Below are positions 35,863-47,987 of a DNA stretch of 64,000 nt, piece after piece. Source of the stretch: Glomus cerebriforme. Taxonomy: Eukaryota > Glomeromycota > Glomeromycetes > Glomerales > Glomeraceae. Every line of letters starts with the position of its first letter. Position 1 is the first letter of the stretch. A program made the translations under genes and the position numbers. The stretch spans positions 386,346-450,345 of the forward strand of contig QKYT01000011.1 of the NCBI GenBank assembly GCA_003550305.1. The letters run 5' to 3'. The notes below the pieces were generated by a model, which was not told the origin of the DNA, did not search any database, and saw nothing but the letters and a program-made list of their open reading frames with translations.

Positions 35863-37622
35863 TTACTTATTTTCATCGTTATATTGTTTTGAATTCATAT
35901 CAATATCCAATTCAAATTCATTTTCTTTTGTAATGTAATCTAATAAACAAATGAAATAAATAAATTAATGTGTATAAATAGTGTTTATTTTAACTAAAAG
36001 TTATTTACCATTATTTTCATTTTCGATTAATTTAACCTTCTTGATACCTTTGACTGAGAATATTTTTTAATTTAATGAGTATTGATTTTTTAGATTCATT
36101 CTTTTTAAATAAAAAAAAAATTATTTTACCATACCTCCGTTAAAACTATCTTCAGTTTGATTATCTTCAAACTTTCTTTTAACTTTAAAATAAAAAAATA
36201 TAATTAAATGAATAATATAATATAACATTTAATATAATATAATAAATTATTTACCAATTTCTGAAATTATAGATCGACTTCTTGTAGACATTGTAGACAT
36301 TGCAGATCGAATCATGCCACTTAAAGGTCTACTTTTGTAAATCGCACCTAGATTATTTATTTTTACAGGTCCAATATCTGATGATGGTATAATTTTAGTA
36401 GAATTTTCAGAATTTTTACTGTCTTCCTCTTTACGCATTTTACAAATTTTATTCCATAGTATATCGGCTGTTGGTCTTTTGTTTGGATCAGAATGCCAGC
36501 ATTCTTTCATTAAATCAATATAACCTTCAGGTGCATTTGTAACAATTGGTGGTCTTAAACCATCACATATTTCAATTATAAGTTCTGTATCATGATTTCT
36601 ATCCCAAAAAGGTCTTCTACCTGTCATATGCTCCCACATAATCATTCCAAAACTATATATATCTGATGCTGTAGTAACTTTTTGTCCTTGAAAAATCTCT
36701 GGTGCCATATAAGGAATAATACCATAATTCTCATTATTATCATCTGATTCAGTTGCAGATTTGCTTATACCCAAATCTCCTATTATTGATCTTGAATAAT
36801 TAAAAAAGATATTTCCACTATGTAAATCTCTGTGAATAATATTTACACTATGTATATTCTCAAGTCCTTTTATTATAAATCTTAAATTTAATAACTTATC
36901 AACCCATTTAATATTAAAAAAACCATTGGTTAAATAATTTATCAAATCACCCGAATTATAATATGGCATGATGATCATAATCTCTTGAGTATTAGGATCT
37001 TGAGTAATTCCAAAATATCTACAAACATCATCAGGCATATAAATCTGACACTTTGTAGAAAATTCATAAAATATCTTGAGCTAAAATAAAAAAGTTTATT
37101 AGTAGTTTATTAAACATCAAAGTTCATTTAAATAAGAATGTTCACCTCATTCAGCTCCTTAGATGTGATGTCTTTAGAATTATTAAGCTTTTTGAGAACA
37201 ACTTCATAATTTTGATCAGGTCGAGAATAACTTTGTTTTTTATTACTCCAATTAGATTTTGGGCCATCAATCCAAATAGCTTTATAAATTTTACTGAATC
37301 CTCCTTCAGCAATAAATTCTACATTTATGAACTGATCATAGGGGACAAACTCCAATTTTCCGGCTTTATTGCCATTAATTAATGCATATCTGATAAAATC
37401 GTCAATAACTTTGATTCCACTTGGTCTAAATATTGATTTCAATTTAAAACAAACGCGGCAAACCTGATTACTTTCGTCATAGGGTTGTCTTTTTTTATTA
37501 CATTCAATACACAATATACGTTTGCGTTTTGGTTTAACAGTGGTTTGTGTTGGCTGACTTAAAGATGTATCATTTGATATTAAAGAACCAATTTTGTGGT
37601 TATAATTAGTTAAATGATCCAT
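35863..37622 (-). CDS. TKL-like protein kinase, copy 3 (intact)
   Basis: Predicted 490-residue kinase from exons 37146-37622, 36255-37080, 36135-36182, 36009-36053 and 35863-35939. The N-terminal module is C-I-E-C...C-R-V-C with the family spacing. Kinase landmarks are EGGFSKIYKA, VVLKKL, HRDLHSGN, GDLGISKSA, MAPEIFQG and DPNKRPTA, so catalysis is plausible. The tail has repeated Met-Ser-Thr, then a mini-exon with VKRKFEDNQ, one with IKKVKLIENENN, and an acidic one. Exon 5 in this copy reads through to a TAA at 35863-35865, because the donor used in copies 4 and 5 (AAA|GTAAGT) reads AAAATAAGT. The C-terminus is therefore about a dozen residues different. The exon-1 donor is GTGAAC. The substrate is unknown. 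Confidence 0.88.
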
Positions 37623-37636
37623 AATAATTAAAATTT

Positions 37637-37668
37637 TAGCTATTCGTTAAAAACTGTCTAATATATAT
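37637..37668 (-). promoter_or_regulatory. conserved upstream block of the kinase genes
   Basis: Read on the gene strand, TATATTAGACAGTTTTT then AACGAATAGCTA sits 15-46 bases before the ATG. It recurs before copies 4 (45359-45388) and 5 (49853-49878). It could be a TATA/leader element, or simply recent duplication. A weaker version precedes copy 2. Confidence 0.4.
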
Positions 37669-37680
37669 TTTTTTTCCTGT

Positions 37681-39415
37681 AATAAAGAATAGTATAACTT
37701 ATTAAGCGAATTTTTTTTTTTATCTGAACTCAGAAATTCCATCGTTAATTTCTAACAACCGTTCTTTTAGGAATAAGTTCAAAATTATCAATTAAAAAAT
37801 TTTTTTAATGTGAATCAATGATGATCTTTGCTTAATTAGATCTGTAAAGAATTCTCAAAAGAAGTTTCTAAAGATCTATTAAGAAAGCCTCCGATATAAT
37901 CAAACATTCTAAGAACTTTTTTAACCCGAATCTTACTAAAATCGAATGTCAAAAAAAAAAAAAAAAATACTGTAATTGTAATCGAGTAACTGTAATTTCA
38001 TTTGAAGAAATTCATTTACCTAGTTTTCTTATAAAATTAAAAACAATTGTATATAACGGATATTGAATTATTAAAAAAAATTTTGAGGTAAAAAAAAATC
38101 AATACAAATATAAATAAAGAAAATAAAGAGATTATCTACTGTTTTTGACTACAAGAATCCTGCCAAGACAAAATAATATGTATACGAATATTATTTACGT
38201 TTATTATTCAGAATAGCATTATGGATTTTTAAAAGTTTAATAAAAATAATAAAATTTTACATTCATTAGTTTAATTATAATTTATAGAAATTCCACCTTA
38301 TAATTTTTGTTTCAAATATCTTAGAAATTTTAAAACATAAGCGTAACGTTAAGTAAATTTGAATTTTTTCTTTTTATGAAGAAAAAGTAATTTATATATA
38401 TTTTTACCACCACGGGAGGGAAAAAATCTAAATTTCCGCATCAAAAAAAAGAAAGTACTATGAAAATGATGATTTGCTTAAAAGTTGAAATAAAATTTTA
38501 TTGAGAAACATAACCATCACATTATAATCATTATACTAAAGTTAACTTATATAATATATTAATGCGATAGTAGGGTTAGAAAATTTCATGATAACAAGTT
38601 CTGAGGCATTTAATATAAATTTTTTTTCTATCAAGTATAAATTATCACTTATCAATACTAGCATTAGATAAAAAAAAGTTTCTTTTTTTAAAAAATTCTT
38701 GATCGGAGATTTGTTATTTAGCAAAAGGTTTATATTTAGTTTATAGGTTGATGGTATGCAAAATACGCTTTTTTACGCATACTATTAAAATTAATTATAT
38801 AATTGCTTATATACAATATTTTTTATATTCCTGTATCTTAATTAAAGATGTAATTTCAATCATAATCGTTCGTAAAATATTGCGGCGCAACGATTTGAGC
38901 GTAATTTATAATTTATTTGACATAAAATTTTCTGTTTTTGACTACTCAAGTTCTACTAAAATTTATATATATAAATTTTACATTGGAATCAATTTATTTT
39001 ATATTTTAATTTTAGCATTATGAAATATATTATTTAATTTAGATCTTTTCTCTAACATTCCATCTATAATTTCTAAAGAAGTTTCTAATCAACCATCAAA
39101 AAAAATTATGCTTATCCTCCATAGACACCTGGGTCATGTGCCGTTACGGCTGAAACAGTGAAACATATGTACGATTGCATTTACTATAAGAATCTCTAAA
39201 TATATATTTTGCTCTTACAAAAAAAAAAAAAATTTAAAAATTTTAATTATAAGCACATCGTACAAATAATCTTGCACAGCAATTTGTACATACTAAATTT
39301 GGAAATCGTACTATACTAGTTACTATAAAATTCTCCAAACTTCATAACTTCCGTTTTCTAATTTATACACTTGGGATTATTGAGTGAGGCTTTTATTGAA
39401 ATATAAAATATTATA
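37681..39415. other. intergenic between kinase copy 3 and the BTB gene
   Basis: AT-rich with no supported gene. Open frames at 38542-38724 and 38748-39023 are Ile/Phe/Tyr-rich chance frames in AT-rich DNA. Confidence 0.55.
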
Positions 39416-41015
39416 ATGGTTGATAATAAACTTTTGCCAAAATTATCTCGAAATTTACTTGAAATTTTAAATGACGATGAATATTACGATATTACTATTG
39501 AAATTGGCGATGATCCCTACGTAAAAATATTTCGTGCTCATATGGTTATTTTATATTATCGTTCTCCTTATTTACGAAGAATTCTGTCAACCAATAAAGA
39601 GAAAAATAATGGAACTTTAGCACATATTAAATCACCTAATATTTTACCTGAAACTTTTCAAGTAATCTTAAGGTAAAAAGAATTAGTTAAAATTATTAAA
39701 ATTGTTTTTTTTTATAAATTTATTTTATGTTATTTATTTTTTATTTAGATATATTTATGGCGGAATTCTTTCTTTGGAAGAATATGATCCTTCAGATATA
39801 ATTAAAATCTTGATTGCTGCCAGTGAACTTAGTATTCAGGAGTTAATCCCTCATTTACAGTCTTTTTTGATTGAAAACAAATCAAACTGGATGGAACTAA
39901 ATTTTAATCTGATATATCAAACAAGTTTTGAAAACGATTCTTTTTTGGAACTTCAACAATATTGTATTGATTTAATATCCAAAAATCCAGATAAAATATT
40001 CAAATCATTAAATTTCTCTTCAATTCCAGAAAAACTTCTGATCTCACTTATTCAAGATGCGAATCTGCAAATGAGTGAAATTCAAGTTTGGGATCATGTT
40101 CTTAAATGGGGTTTTGCTCAAAGTCCAGAACTTCCTTCCGATCCTACAAATTTTTCAAAAGAAGATTTCAATGTTTTAAAGAATAATTTAAAATAATGTA
40201 TTCCATTAATTAAATTCCATAATTTAACTTCTGAAGAATTTTCAGATAAAGTATTACCTTATAAAAAAGTTTTATCAAAGGAATTATATAAGGATTTATT
40301 AAAATATTTTTTGAATCCTAATAATCAACCAATTAAAAAATCTGAAACTTTTATAACTAAGATCGAAGAAGAGGTATATTATTATTTCTTTAAAAACTTT
40401 TTCTATTATATTATTAAATTTTTGAAATTTCGAAACAGCAAGAAGAAAAAATATTGGAACAAAGACGCAGAAAGGAAAAGAATGATATTAATATGATTGA
40501 TACAAAAGTAATAGGGCGTGATGAATATTGGTTTTTAATAAGTGTCGCATGGCTTTTTAGTTGGCATCATTTTACATCTGGAGGTGAATTTTAATATCAT
40601 ATATTGATTAATTGTTATTCATCCTGTAACCTATACTAAGAATAAGGATGATTTTTATATAAATATAGGACCTCCACCTGGACCAATTGATAATTATTCT
40701 TTTCTTCAAAAGGATGGAAAACCAAAGGAGAAAATGAAGAGAGGTTATTTTTTATTTAATAGATTTATTTTAATAAATCCTAAAATTTATTCATTATTAA
40801 TATTGAATTCCTTATCTATAGGAACTCATTATCGAGGAGTAAATAACAGTGTCTGGAACTACTTTGTAAATATATATGGAGGAGGTCCAATTTGTGTTAG
40901 AAGTAAGAAATTTATTTGTGATTTATTATTTATTATTATTTTTAAATGATACTAACATTTTATTTAATATTCAGATAAAATTGATTTATATGATCCAGAT
41001 CCACGAAACACATAA
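39416..41015 (+). pseudogene. BTB-BACK protein with C-terminal DUSP-like domain; internal stop codon
   Basis: Exons 39416-39672, 39749-40373, 40439-40583, 40669-40743, 40822-40902 and 40975-41015 keep one phase and total 408 codons. Residues about 1-125 are a BTB/POZ domain (DDEYYDITIEIG, FRAHMVILYYRSPYLRRIL, YIYGGILSLEEY). BACK follows to about residue 290. A TAA at 40194-40196 interrupts BACK between NNLK and CIPLIKFHNL; relatives usually have Gln there, so a single C-to-T change would suffice. After a charged helix (QEEKILEQRRRKEK) the C-terminus fits a DUSP domain: EYWFLISVAWLFSW, PPPGPIDNYSFL, WNYFVNIYGGGPICVR. BTB proteins recruit CUL3 ligases and DUSP is typical of ubiquitin-specific proteases. 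In this fungal family a TLDc domain normally occupies that place, so the pairing is odd. It may be dead, polymorphic or misread at the stop. Confidence 0.72.
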
Positions 41016-42089
41016 TTTAAGTTATTTTAGCATAAACCTTGTCATATTTCGTTCCAAATGGGCTATATATTATATTAATACAACTACTATTTAAAATAAT
41101 GTTTGAATATACAATAGCTTGATAATAATTTAAAGGAAAGAAAAAATTATTTATAAAACTAAACTGATAAATCAAAGTCAAATAAAACGTTTATTGGTCG
41201 CATTTGGAATGCGGTTAGGATTTAAGGAAGAGTTCAAAGGGAATAATGAGTAACTTATCCTTCGCTTCTTAATAAATTATCCATTAGCACATCCTGCAAT
41301 AGTTACAATTCGGTATCATTCCAATAATAAATTCCTAAATTATTTTCTGCTCGTTGATTTAAACACTTTAAACACCACCTTTAAGTGCTATTGCCAATTT
41401 TAAAATTCTTATTTTATATTTTTATCTTGAATGACTAGGTATTCAGTTTGTTCATATTTTAAAAACTAGTCAAATGATTTTTTTTTATCCCTAATCCATT
41501 CATAATGAACTGCTAAATTATATTGTATTTTGAATCATCAAAAGCTTTACTAATTCTTTTTTTTTGATTATTTTCTTTCCTCTTATGTTGATCGCAATAA
41601 AAACTTTCAATGTCTAAATAATATCTTTATAATAAAAGAATGATAATAAGATTAATTTTCATTTATCGTTTTAACTTTATGATTAATGGCTAACAGATAA
41701 CTCTACCAAGTAGAGAAAATATCCACTTAATTTATAGTTTTGCATTAATTCAAGAATTTCAAGATTAAAATTTATCCATTCACTATTTCATAAACTATCT
41801 AAAATTATTAAAATTGTTTATTTTAATAATTTTACAATTAAAATCTTTTAAAATCTTATAAAATACTCGCCATAATCTTTAAACATATTATTAATAATTA
41901 TAGTAAGTTTGATGATATTATTTGATTAACGATTCTTTTTTTTTTTTAAAAAAAAAAAAATAGATTATAAAAAAAGTTCGTTAAAAAATGTTGCAACCTA
42001 GATTATTTTTATTACAGTCCAATGTTTACTTACGATTCTATAATTTTAGTTTGATTATTCAATTCACTACTACATATTTAATATTTTAT
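41016..42089. other. intergenic with a T12-A13 tract
   Basis: No gene is supported. A T-run followed directly by an A-run lies at 41936-41960. Confidence 0.55.
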
Positions 42090-42600
42090 CAACTCTTTTA
42101 AATATATCAGTAGCAAATTGTCTTTTGTTTGGATCAGAATGTCAGCATTCTTTCATTAAATAAGTATAACCTTCAGACATTGTACTGTTGCATCCTTCGT
42201 GAAAATGCGCCTCGGAACGAAGTATCACTATCAGTCATTAACAATGTTGGCCATGTGAGAGGATTAGACCATCATAGGTCCAACTAAAATATAAATACTT
42301 GTTAGAACAATACAAACAATCGATGGGATATACTGTATAATCACGTAGACACCTAAATTGACATGGGTAAACTGAATGTATGAAGCTTATATCACCCTGT
42401 TATGTGTCTCAAGATTAGTCCTTTAGGTGTATTTGTGACAATTGGTATCTGATATTTAAGTTTTATATCGTGGATTTCATCACAAAAAGCCTTCTTCCTA
42501 TCATGAACTTCCCATATAATCATCCCAAACTATAAACTGTAGAATATTGCTATCCTTAAAAAAAATCTCTGTAGCCATATTCTATTAAGAAAGACTGGTC
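42090..42600 (-). pseudogene. old kinase relic, interrupted by a 243-bp insertion
   Basis: Minus-strand DNA at 42118-42176 matches the DPNKRP-HSDPNK region of the kinase family (GGATCAGAATGTCAGCATTC). DNA at 42420-42600 matches the part from NAPE back to MAPEIFQ. Between them lies a foreign insert. Many substitutions and indels show this copy is much older than copies 1 to 5. It is not functional. Confidence 0.75.
42177..42419. mobile_element. 243-bp insert in the kinase relic with short target duplication
   Basis: The insert interrupts a family sequence that is continuous in five paralogues. It is bounded by CCTTCAG (42170-42176) and CCTTTAG (42420-42426), a 7-base duplication with one mismatch. 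It is GC-richer than the surroundings and contains a hairpin with arms CTTCG/CGAAG near 42196-42223. No terminal inverted repeat or ORF is visible. A SINE or non-autonomous DNA element is possible. Confidence 0.6.
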
Positions 42601-43412
42601 CAATATAACCATAGTAATACTTTTCTATGGCCCGGGCGCAATTAAACCCAAACCTTACTAAAGCCGGAATGCCAACTAAAAGAATAGGATGGACTAACAG
42701 AATCTAAAAATAATAATAATGTGATAAAGATTATTTCTCACAATATGTCCCGCTCTCAGTATTCATTTTTAGAAAATTTCATGAATTCTTAGACGTATAA
42801 TATATTGTTTTCATTTACATTTACATTATAAATTATCAGAATTAATTATCGTTACTAAAATTTTGTTAGAAGCATTAGATAATAAAAATTAATTTCATTA
42901 ATTTCAAGTTTTAAAAATATAAAAATTTTTCTTTGTTACGTTTAAAAAATGATCTAAGGTAGCTACTAGTGATAAAAGTTAAAAATAACGGCCATTTTGT
43001 GTTTGCTTTTCTTCATGCCATCGGCCAGAAATAGGTATGGTTTATGACTTATGATTTTTTATAAGTATTTTATATATTTACGCATTTAATTAGGATAAAT
43101 ATCCTCTTTGAATCTTAACCAAATATTTGTGTTTGGAATAAAAAAGTTTAAACAACGAATTTATTAAATTTGTAAAATTGAATCAAAGTATTTGATCTGG
43201 AGCAATCTTATTGACAGTAATTACGTTAATTATCATTGCAATTTGACTTCTCAAACTGTCGTGAATCACGAATCAGATGTTAAAAACATAAGTTGATTTC
43301 TTTTTTTTTAAGGAAATAAACGCGTTTTATTTTCTATATAACTAATATTCAACTAGAATAAAATAAAAATAAAAAAAATATAAACACAAATAAAAATATA
43401 GAAAAGTCAAGT
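42601..43412. other. intergenic, partly duplicated kinase flank
   Basis: From about 42720 the DNA resembles the 3' flank of kinase copies 3 and 5. A GC-rich patch with GGCCCGGGCGC sits near 42629. No gene is seen. Confidence 0.5.
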
Positions 43413-45333
43413 TCAAATATCAAAATCAATTTCCTGGGTAATATATTCTAAATTTTAAATTAAAGAAAAATTTAAGTTAGAAGATAATAAAAGTGTTTAC
43501 AAAAAGTAAACATTTACTTACTTTCATCGTTATATGATTTTGAATTCATATCAATATCCAATTCAAATTCATTTTCTTTTGTAACGTAATCTAATAAACA
43601 AATGAAAATAAATAAATTAATATGTAATAAATAGTGTTTATTTTAAAAAATAAAGGAATTTACCATTATTTTCATTTTCGATTAATTTAACCTTCTTGAT
43701 ACTTTTGACTGAGAATATTTTTTAATTTAATGAGTATTGATTTTTTAGATTCATTCTTTTAAATAAAAAAAATTATTTTATCGTACCTTCATTAAACCTA
43801 TTTTCAATATGATTATCTTCAAGCTTTCTTTTAACTTTGACGTTAAATAAAAAAAAATATATAATTAAAAATAAGTTAAATTTTATTTTATTGTAACATT
43901 TAATATAATAAAATAATTTATTTACCAACTTCTGAAATTATAGATCGGCTTATTAAACTTCTCGTAGACATTGTAGACATTGCAGATCGAATCATGCCAC
44001 TTAAAGGTCTACTTTTGTAAATCGCACCTGGATTATTTATTTTTACAGGTCCAATATCTGATGATGGTATAATTTCAGTCAGAATTTTATTTTTATGACG
44101 TTTTTTGTATTTCTCTTCATTGTTCCACAATTTATGAACTCTTGACTTTAGTTTTTCAGTATCTGTTGGTCTTTTCTTTGGATCAGAATGCCAGCATTCT
44201 TGCATTATATCAATATAACCTTCAGGTGCATTTGTAACAATTGGTGGTCTTAAACCATCACATATTTCAATTATAAGTTCTGTATCATGATTTCTATCCC
44301 AAAAAGGTCTTCTACCTGTCATAAACTCCCACATAATCATTCCAAAACTATATATATCTGATGCTGTAGTAACTTTTTGTCCTTGAAAAATTTCTGGAGC
44401 CATATANGGAATAATACCATAATTCTCATTATTATCATCTGTAAATTCAGTTGCAGATTTACTTATACCCAAATCACTTATTAGTGCATAAAACCCTTCA
44501 CTAAATAAGATATTTCCACTATGTAAATCTCTGTGAATAATATTTGCACAATGTATACGATCAAGCCCAATCATTATTTCGAATAAATTGGAACACTTTT
44601 TTTCCCAACTAATATTATAAAAATCGTTATCGATTATATAATTATTCCAATCACCCAATTTATAATATGGCATGATGATCATAATCTCTTGAGTATCAGG
44701 ATCTCGGGTAATTCCAAAATATTTACTAAGGAAAATAGTTTTAGGCATAATTTTCCAATATAGAGAATATTCATAAAATATCTTGAGCTAAAATAAAAAT
44801 TTGTTAGTAATTTATCAAATATTAAGCTTATTAATGAAAACTATGTTTACCTCATTCAGTTCTTTAGATGTAATATCCTTAGAATTGTTAAGCTTTTTGA
44901 GAACAACTTCATAATTTTGATCAGGTCGAGAATAACTTTGTTTTTCCGCATCCCAGATATCTATTGGGCCATCAATCCAAATAGCTTTATAAATTTTACT
45001 AAATCCTCCTTGTGCAATAAATTTTACGTCTTTGAACTGGTCATAGGGAACAAATTCCATCTTTCCGGCTTTTTTTATTCTATCAAATAATGTACATCTG
45101 ATAAAATCATCAATTACTTTGTTTCCGCTTTGTTTATATAATGATTTTGCTTTAAAACAATTGTTGCAAACTTGATGACTTTCATCATAAGGTTGTCTTT
45201 TTTTATTACATTCACTACATGATATTATATTGCGTTTTGATTTAACCGTCGAATGAGTTTGTTGACTTAAAGATGCGTCATTTGATAATAATAAAAAGTC
45301 AATTTTGTGTTTATAATTAATTAAATGATCCAT
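43413..45333 (-). CDS. TKL-like protein kinase, copy 4 (intact, longest form)
   Basis: Predicted 513-residue kinase in six exons: 44851-45333, 43926-44787, 43787-43834, 43664-43708, 43522-43590 and 43413-43447. This copy best shows the full family gene structure, including the last exon (YITQEIDFDI). The N-terminal cysteine module, AQGGFSKIYKA (Gln replacing Glu), VVLKKL, HRDLHSGN, SDLGISKSA and MAPEIFQG are present. The base at 44407 is N, so one residue before YMAPE is undetermined (Pro in the paralogues). The Met-Ser-Thr tail, VKRKLEDN and KKVKLIENENN segments follow. The activity is plausible from the motifs. Partners are unknown. Confidence 0.87.
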
Positions 45334-46198
45334 ATCAATTGAATTGAATTAAAAAATTTAGCTATTCGTTGAAAACTGTCTAATATATATATATTTTTTC
45401 TTTAAAAGCAAATTTTTTTTATTCGAATATTAAAAAGAACTTCCGTTAGCTAGAAATTTCTGATAGAATTTTCTAAGAGTAAAAACTTATCCAATTAAAA
45501 TTTTTTCTGAATGCACAAGATGATGATAACCTTACTTAAATTGATAAATTTTTCTGTGTAGAGTGTTTGTGTTTTTTGGATATTTTCCATACATATTCCA
45601 TACATATTACATACATAAATCCGTACACTTTCCGGGTAACTTCCGTATATATTCCGTACAAAATACAAAAATAAACCAAAAAAACAAATTTTTACGGAAA
45701 ATATACATACTATATGGAAAATTTATCGATTTCAACCACTATAATTAGAAATATAAAAAATTTTTTTTTTTTTTTTTTTTTTTTGGAAAATTGGATTTAC
45801 TAATTTGCCCCAAAAATTCATATTAGAATTTGAAAATGAACAAATCAGAATCTTAAATAATTATAATCGAGGTGTTTAATTTAATTGATTTAATTGCGAA
45901 TATTCGTAATTTTGCTTAATACCATTTTATACTAAGAGGAATAAAAATTTCTAAACAATGTAATAATATATTCAGGTAAAAATTTATAAAAATTATTTTA
46001 CAGGAAAAAAAAATTTAATTGACTAAAAAAAGTCATCGTATATAATTATATAAAGCAATTAATGCAAAAAATACACTTTTTTTTTGCATGCTATTAAATT
46101 AAGTACAGTACATATAATTTCAAACATGATTAATTATTATAATAAATCGTTAATTTTTATTTCGTAAAGTATTGCGACACTGCGATTTACTTAACATT
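45334..46198. other. intergenic upstream of kinase copy 4
   Basis: Contains the conserved kinase upstream block at 45359-45388, short direct repeats of CATACATATTCCATA near 45589-45615, and a T23 run at about 45762-45784. A 61-codon frame at 45563-45748 overlaps these repeats and is not credible. Confidence 0.5.
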
Positions 46199-46290
46199 AT
46201 TTGCGTTTACATTTTGGTCTAACTGTGGTTCGCGTTGGATGATATAATGCATTTTGTGTTTCTATTAATCAATTTGTAATTATAATGAAC
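46199..46290 (-). pseudogene. fragment of kinase exon 1
   Basis: Minus-strand similarity to the first about 90 bases of the kinase family (region encoding NYKHKI...TTVKPKRK), for example GCGTTTACATTTTGGTCTAA matched to GCGTTTTGGTTTAA. No further exon is attached. It is a relic of another duplicated copy. Confidence 0.5.
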
Positions 46291-47987
46291 AATTAGTACC
46301 TTTTTCGTCTAAAAAAAAAACATTATGGAGTTAGTCGAGGTCACGACATGCATTTTGCAACTTCTTCCTTTTCATATCTAAATTTTTTTACCTACCCTAA
46401 CTATAACTCCGCTGTATATATTACATAATATCAGGAATTAACAATGTATTTTAAATTTTTTTTTCATTTCTTGTGAAGCAGTAATAATTAATTCAACAGT
46501 TAACTGATCATGTAAATATTATAAATTAAATATCAATTGTAAAATTAATTGCAAATTTTAGTTGATATTATCGTTTTGCGTAGTAAAAAAAAAAACTGTC
46601 GGAATTAATAATTTCAGTTGGAATTAAGAACTATTTTTAGTTTAAAGAAAGTGTAACATAATTTATGAAATAAAAATAATTGTAAAATTCCATATGAATA
46701 CTTTATTATAATGTATGACATCATTCATTTTTTTTTTTATGATTGGACCATAAATCTAACCTCAATATTTATTGTTCTTTTATATCCTTTGCTTATCAAT
46801 GCTGGATGCTTTCTTGTCGTTTTTCAAGTTCAATATGGCAATTGAAATATTTTTTGATTTTTACATTAATTAAAGTTGAGTACTAATATGTAATCTAATA
46901 TTTAATTCCTTTATAAAGTTCATAAGTTTCACTAAGAATTTAAGGAATCACTGTACACATATCCCCTACTGTTTAATTATCATATTGTATTTATCATCCA
47001 CATTTTTTTTGAACGTATTGTTGCGGAATTTGTATTACTTTTGCAAATTATTTCCTTTTTCATTTAAAAAATTTCTAATTTTCTCGCATCCTTTTACAAG
47101 TCTGGTGCGATATAAAATAATTATAAGTCTCTAAATTATAAGGCGAAAAAGGAGATCAGTGTGACCGGTTTTAAAATCAATACGAAACCAGGAATCAGTA
47201 TCTGGATCCAACAAATAAATCTGACTACTATTTTTTTCAGGGTTGTTGAGGAAAAAATTGTCTCTATCGATTGTTTTAACGTTATATCTGATAAAGTAGT
47301 ATTTAATATGCACGCATATTACTCTTAATAGTCTGTTATGTGTACGTAAAATTGAATTAAAACTTCCTCTTTACTTGTTGAGCGAGCAAGTTTTGTGTTA
47401 ATAATCCTAGGATATAAGTTATATATTTTTAATGTAACATGTAACTGTAAAATTCGGCAATTCTCTTCTTTTTATTGAGGGATAATAACAATAAGTAATT
47501 TTTTGGGAATAATAAATAATTTATGGTTAACAATTTGTTTGTTTATTAATGAGATCTTTTAATTTTAATATTCGTGAATTTAACTTAATAAATATCTTAT
47601 AGAAGCTAAAAATAATAATAATGTGAAAAGAATCTTCCTATTAAATACATAGATATATAGTGGTATTGAGAATGACTTTAGGATTAGTTTAGGAAAGTCA
47701 AGATCCAAAGCACGCCAAGATTATTTCTCATAACATTTCTCGCCTTCAGTATTTCATTTTTAGAAATTTCATATAAAACTAATTCTGAAACATATAATAT
47801 CAAAATTTTTTAATTGGGTTATCATGAATCAGATATTAAAACATAAGTTGATTTTTTTTTCTTTTAAGGAAATAAACGCGTTTTATTTTCTATATAACTA
47901 ATATTCAACTAGAATAAAAAAAAATAAAAATAAAAAAAAAAGCATAATACAAATAAAAATAAAAAATAGAAAATGGAAAAATCAAAT
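46291..47987. other. intergenic, second half a duplicated kinase flank
   Basis: 46291-47400 shows no gene. From about 47410 the DNA matches the 3' flank of copy 3 (34845 onward). A 60-codon frame at 47131-47313 has no support. Confidence 0.5.

Larger units (their letters stand above)
34845..37680. repeat. segmental duplication block A (kinase copy 3 and flanks)
   Basis: Flanking non-coding DNA here matches two further blocks, about 42720-45400 and about 47410-49890. Examples are AATGTAACATGTA at 34875 and 47430, the sequence around TACATAGATATATA at 35073 and 47645, and the TTTCATTTTTAGAAA region at 35147 and 47753. The kinase family has therefore spread by tandem copying of units of roughly 2.6 kb, not of the coding exons alone. 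Confidence 0.75.

Noticed and set aside
38542..39023. Two Ile/Phe-rich open frames
   Set aside because: Composition expected from random AT-rich DNA; no start context or domain.
42196..42330. tRNA or 5S rRNA gene in the 243-bp insert
   Set aside because: No complete cloverleaf or convincing internal promoter boxes could be found by eye.
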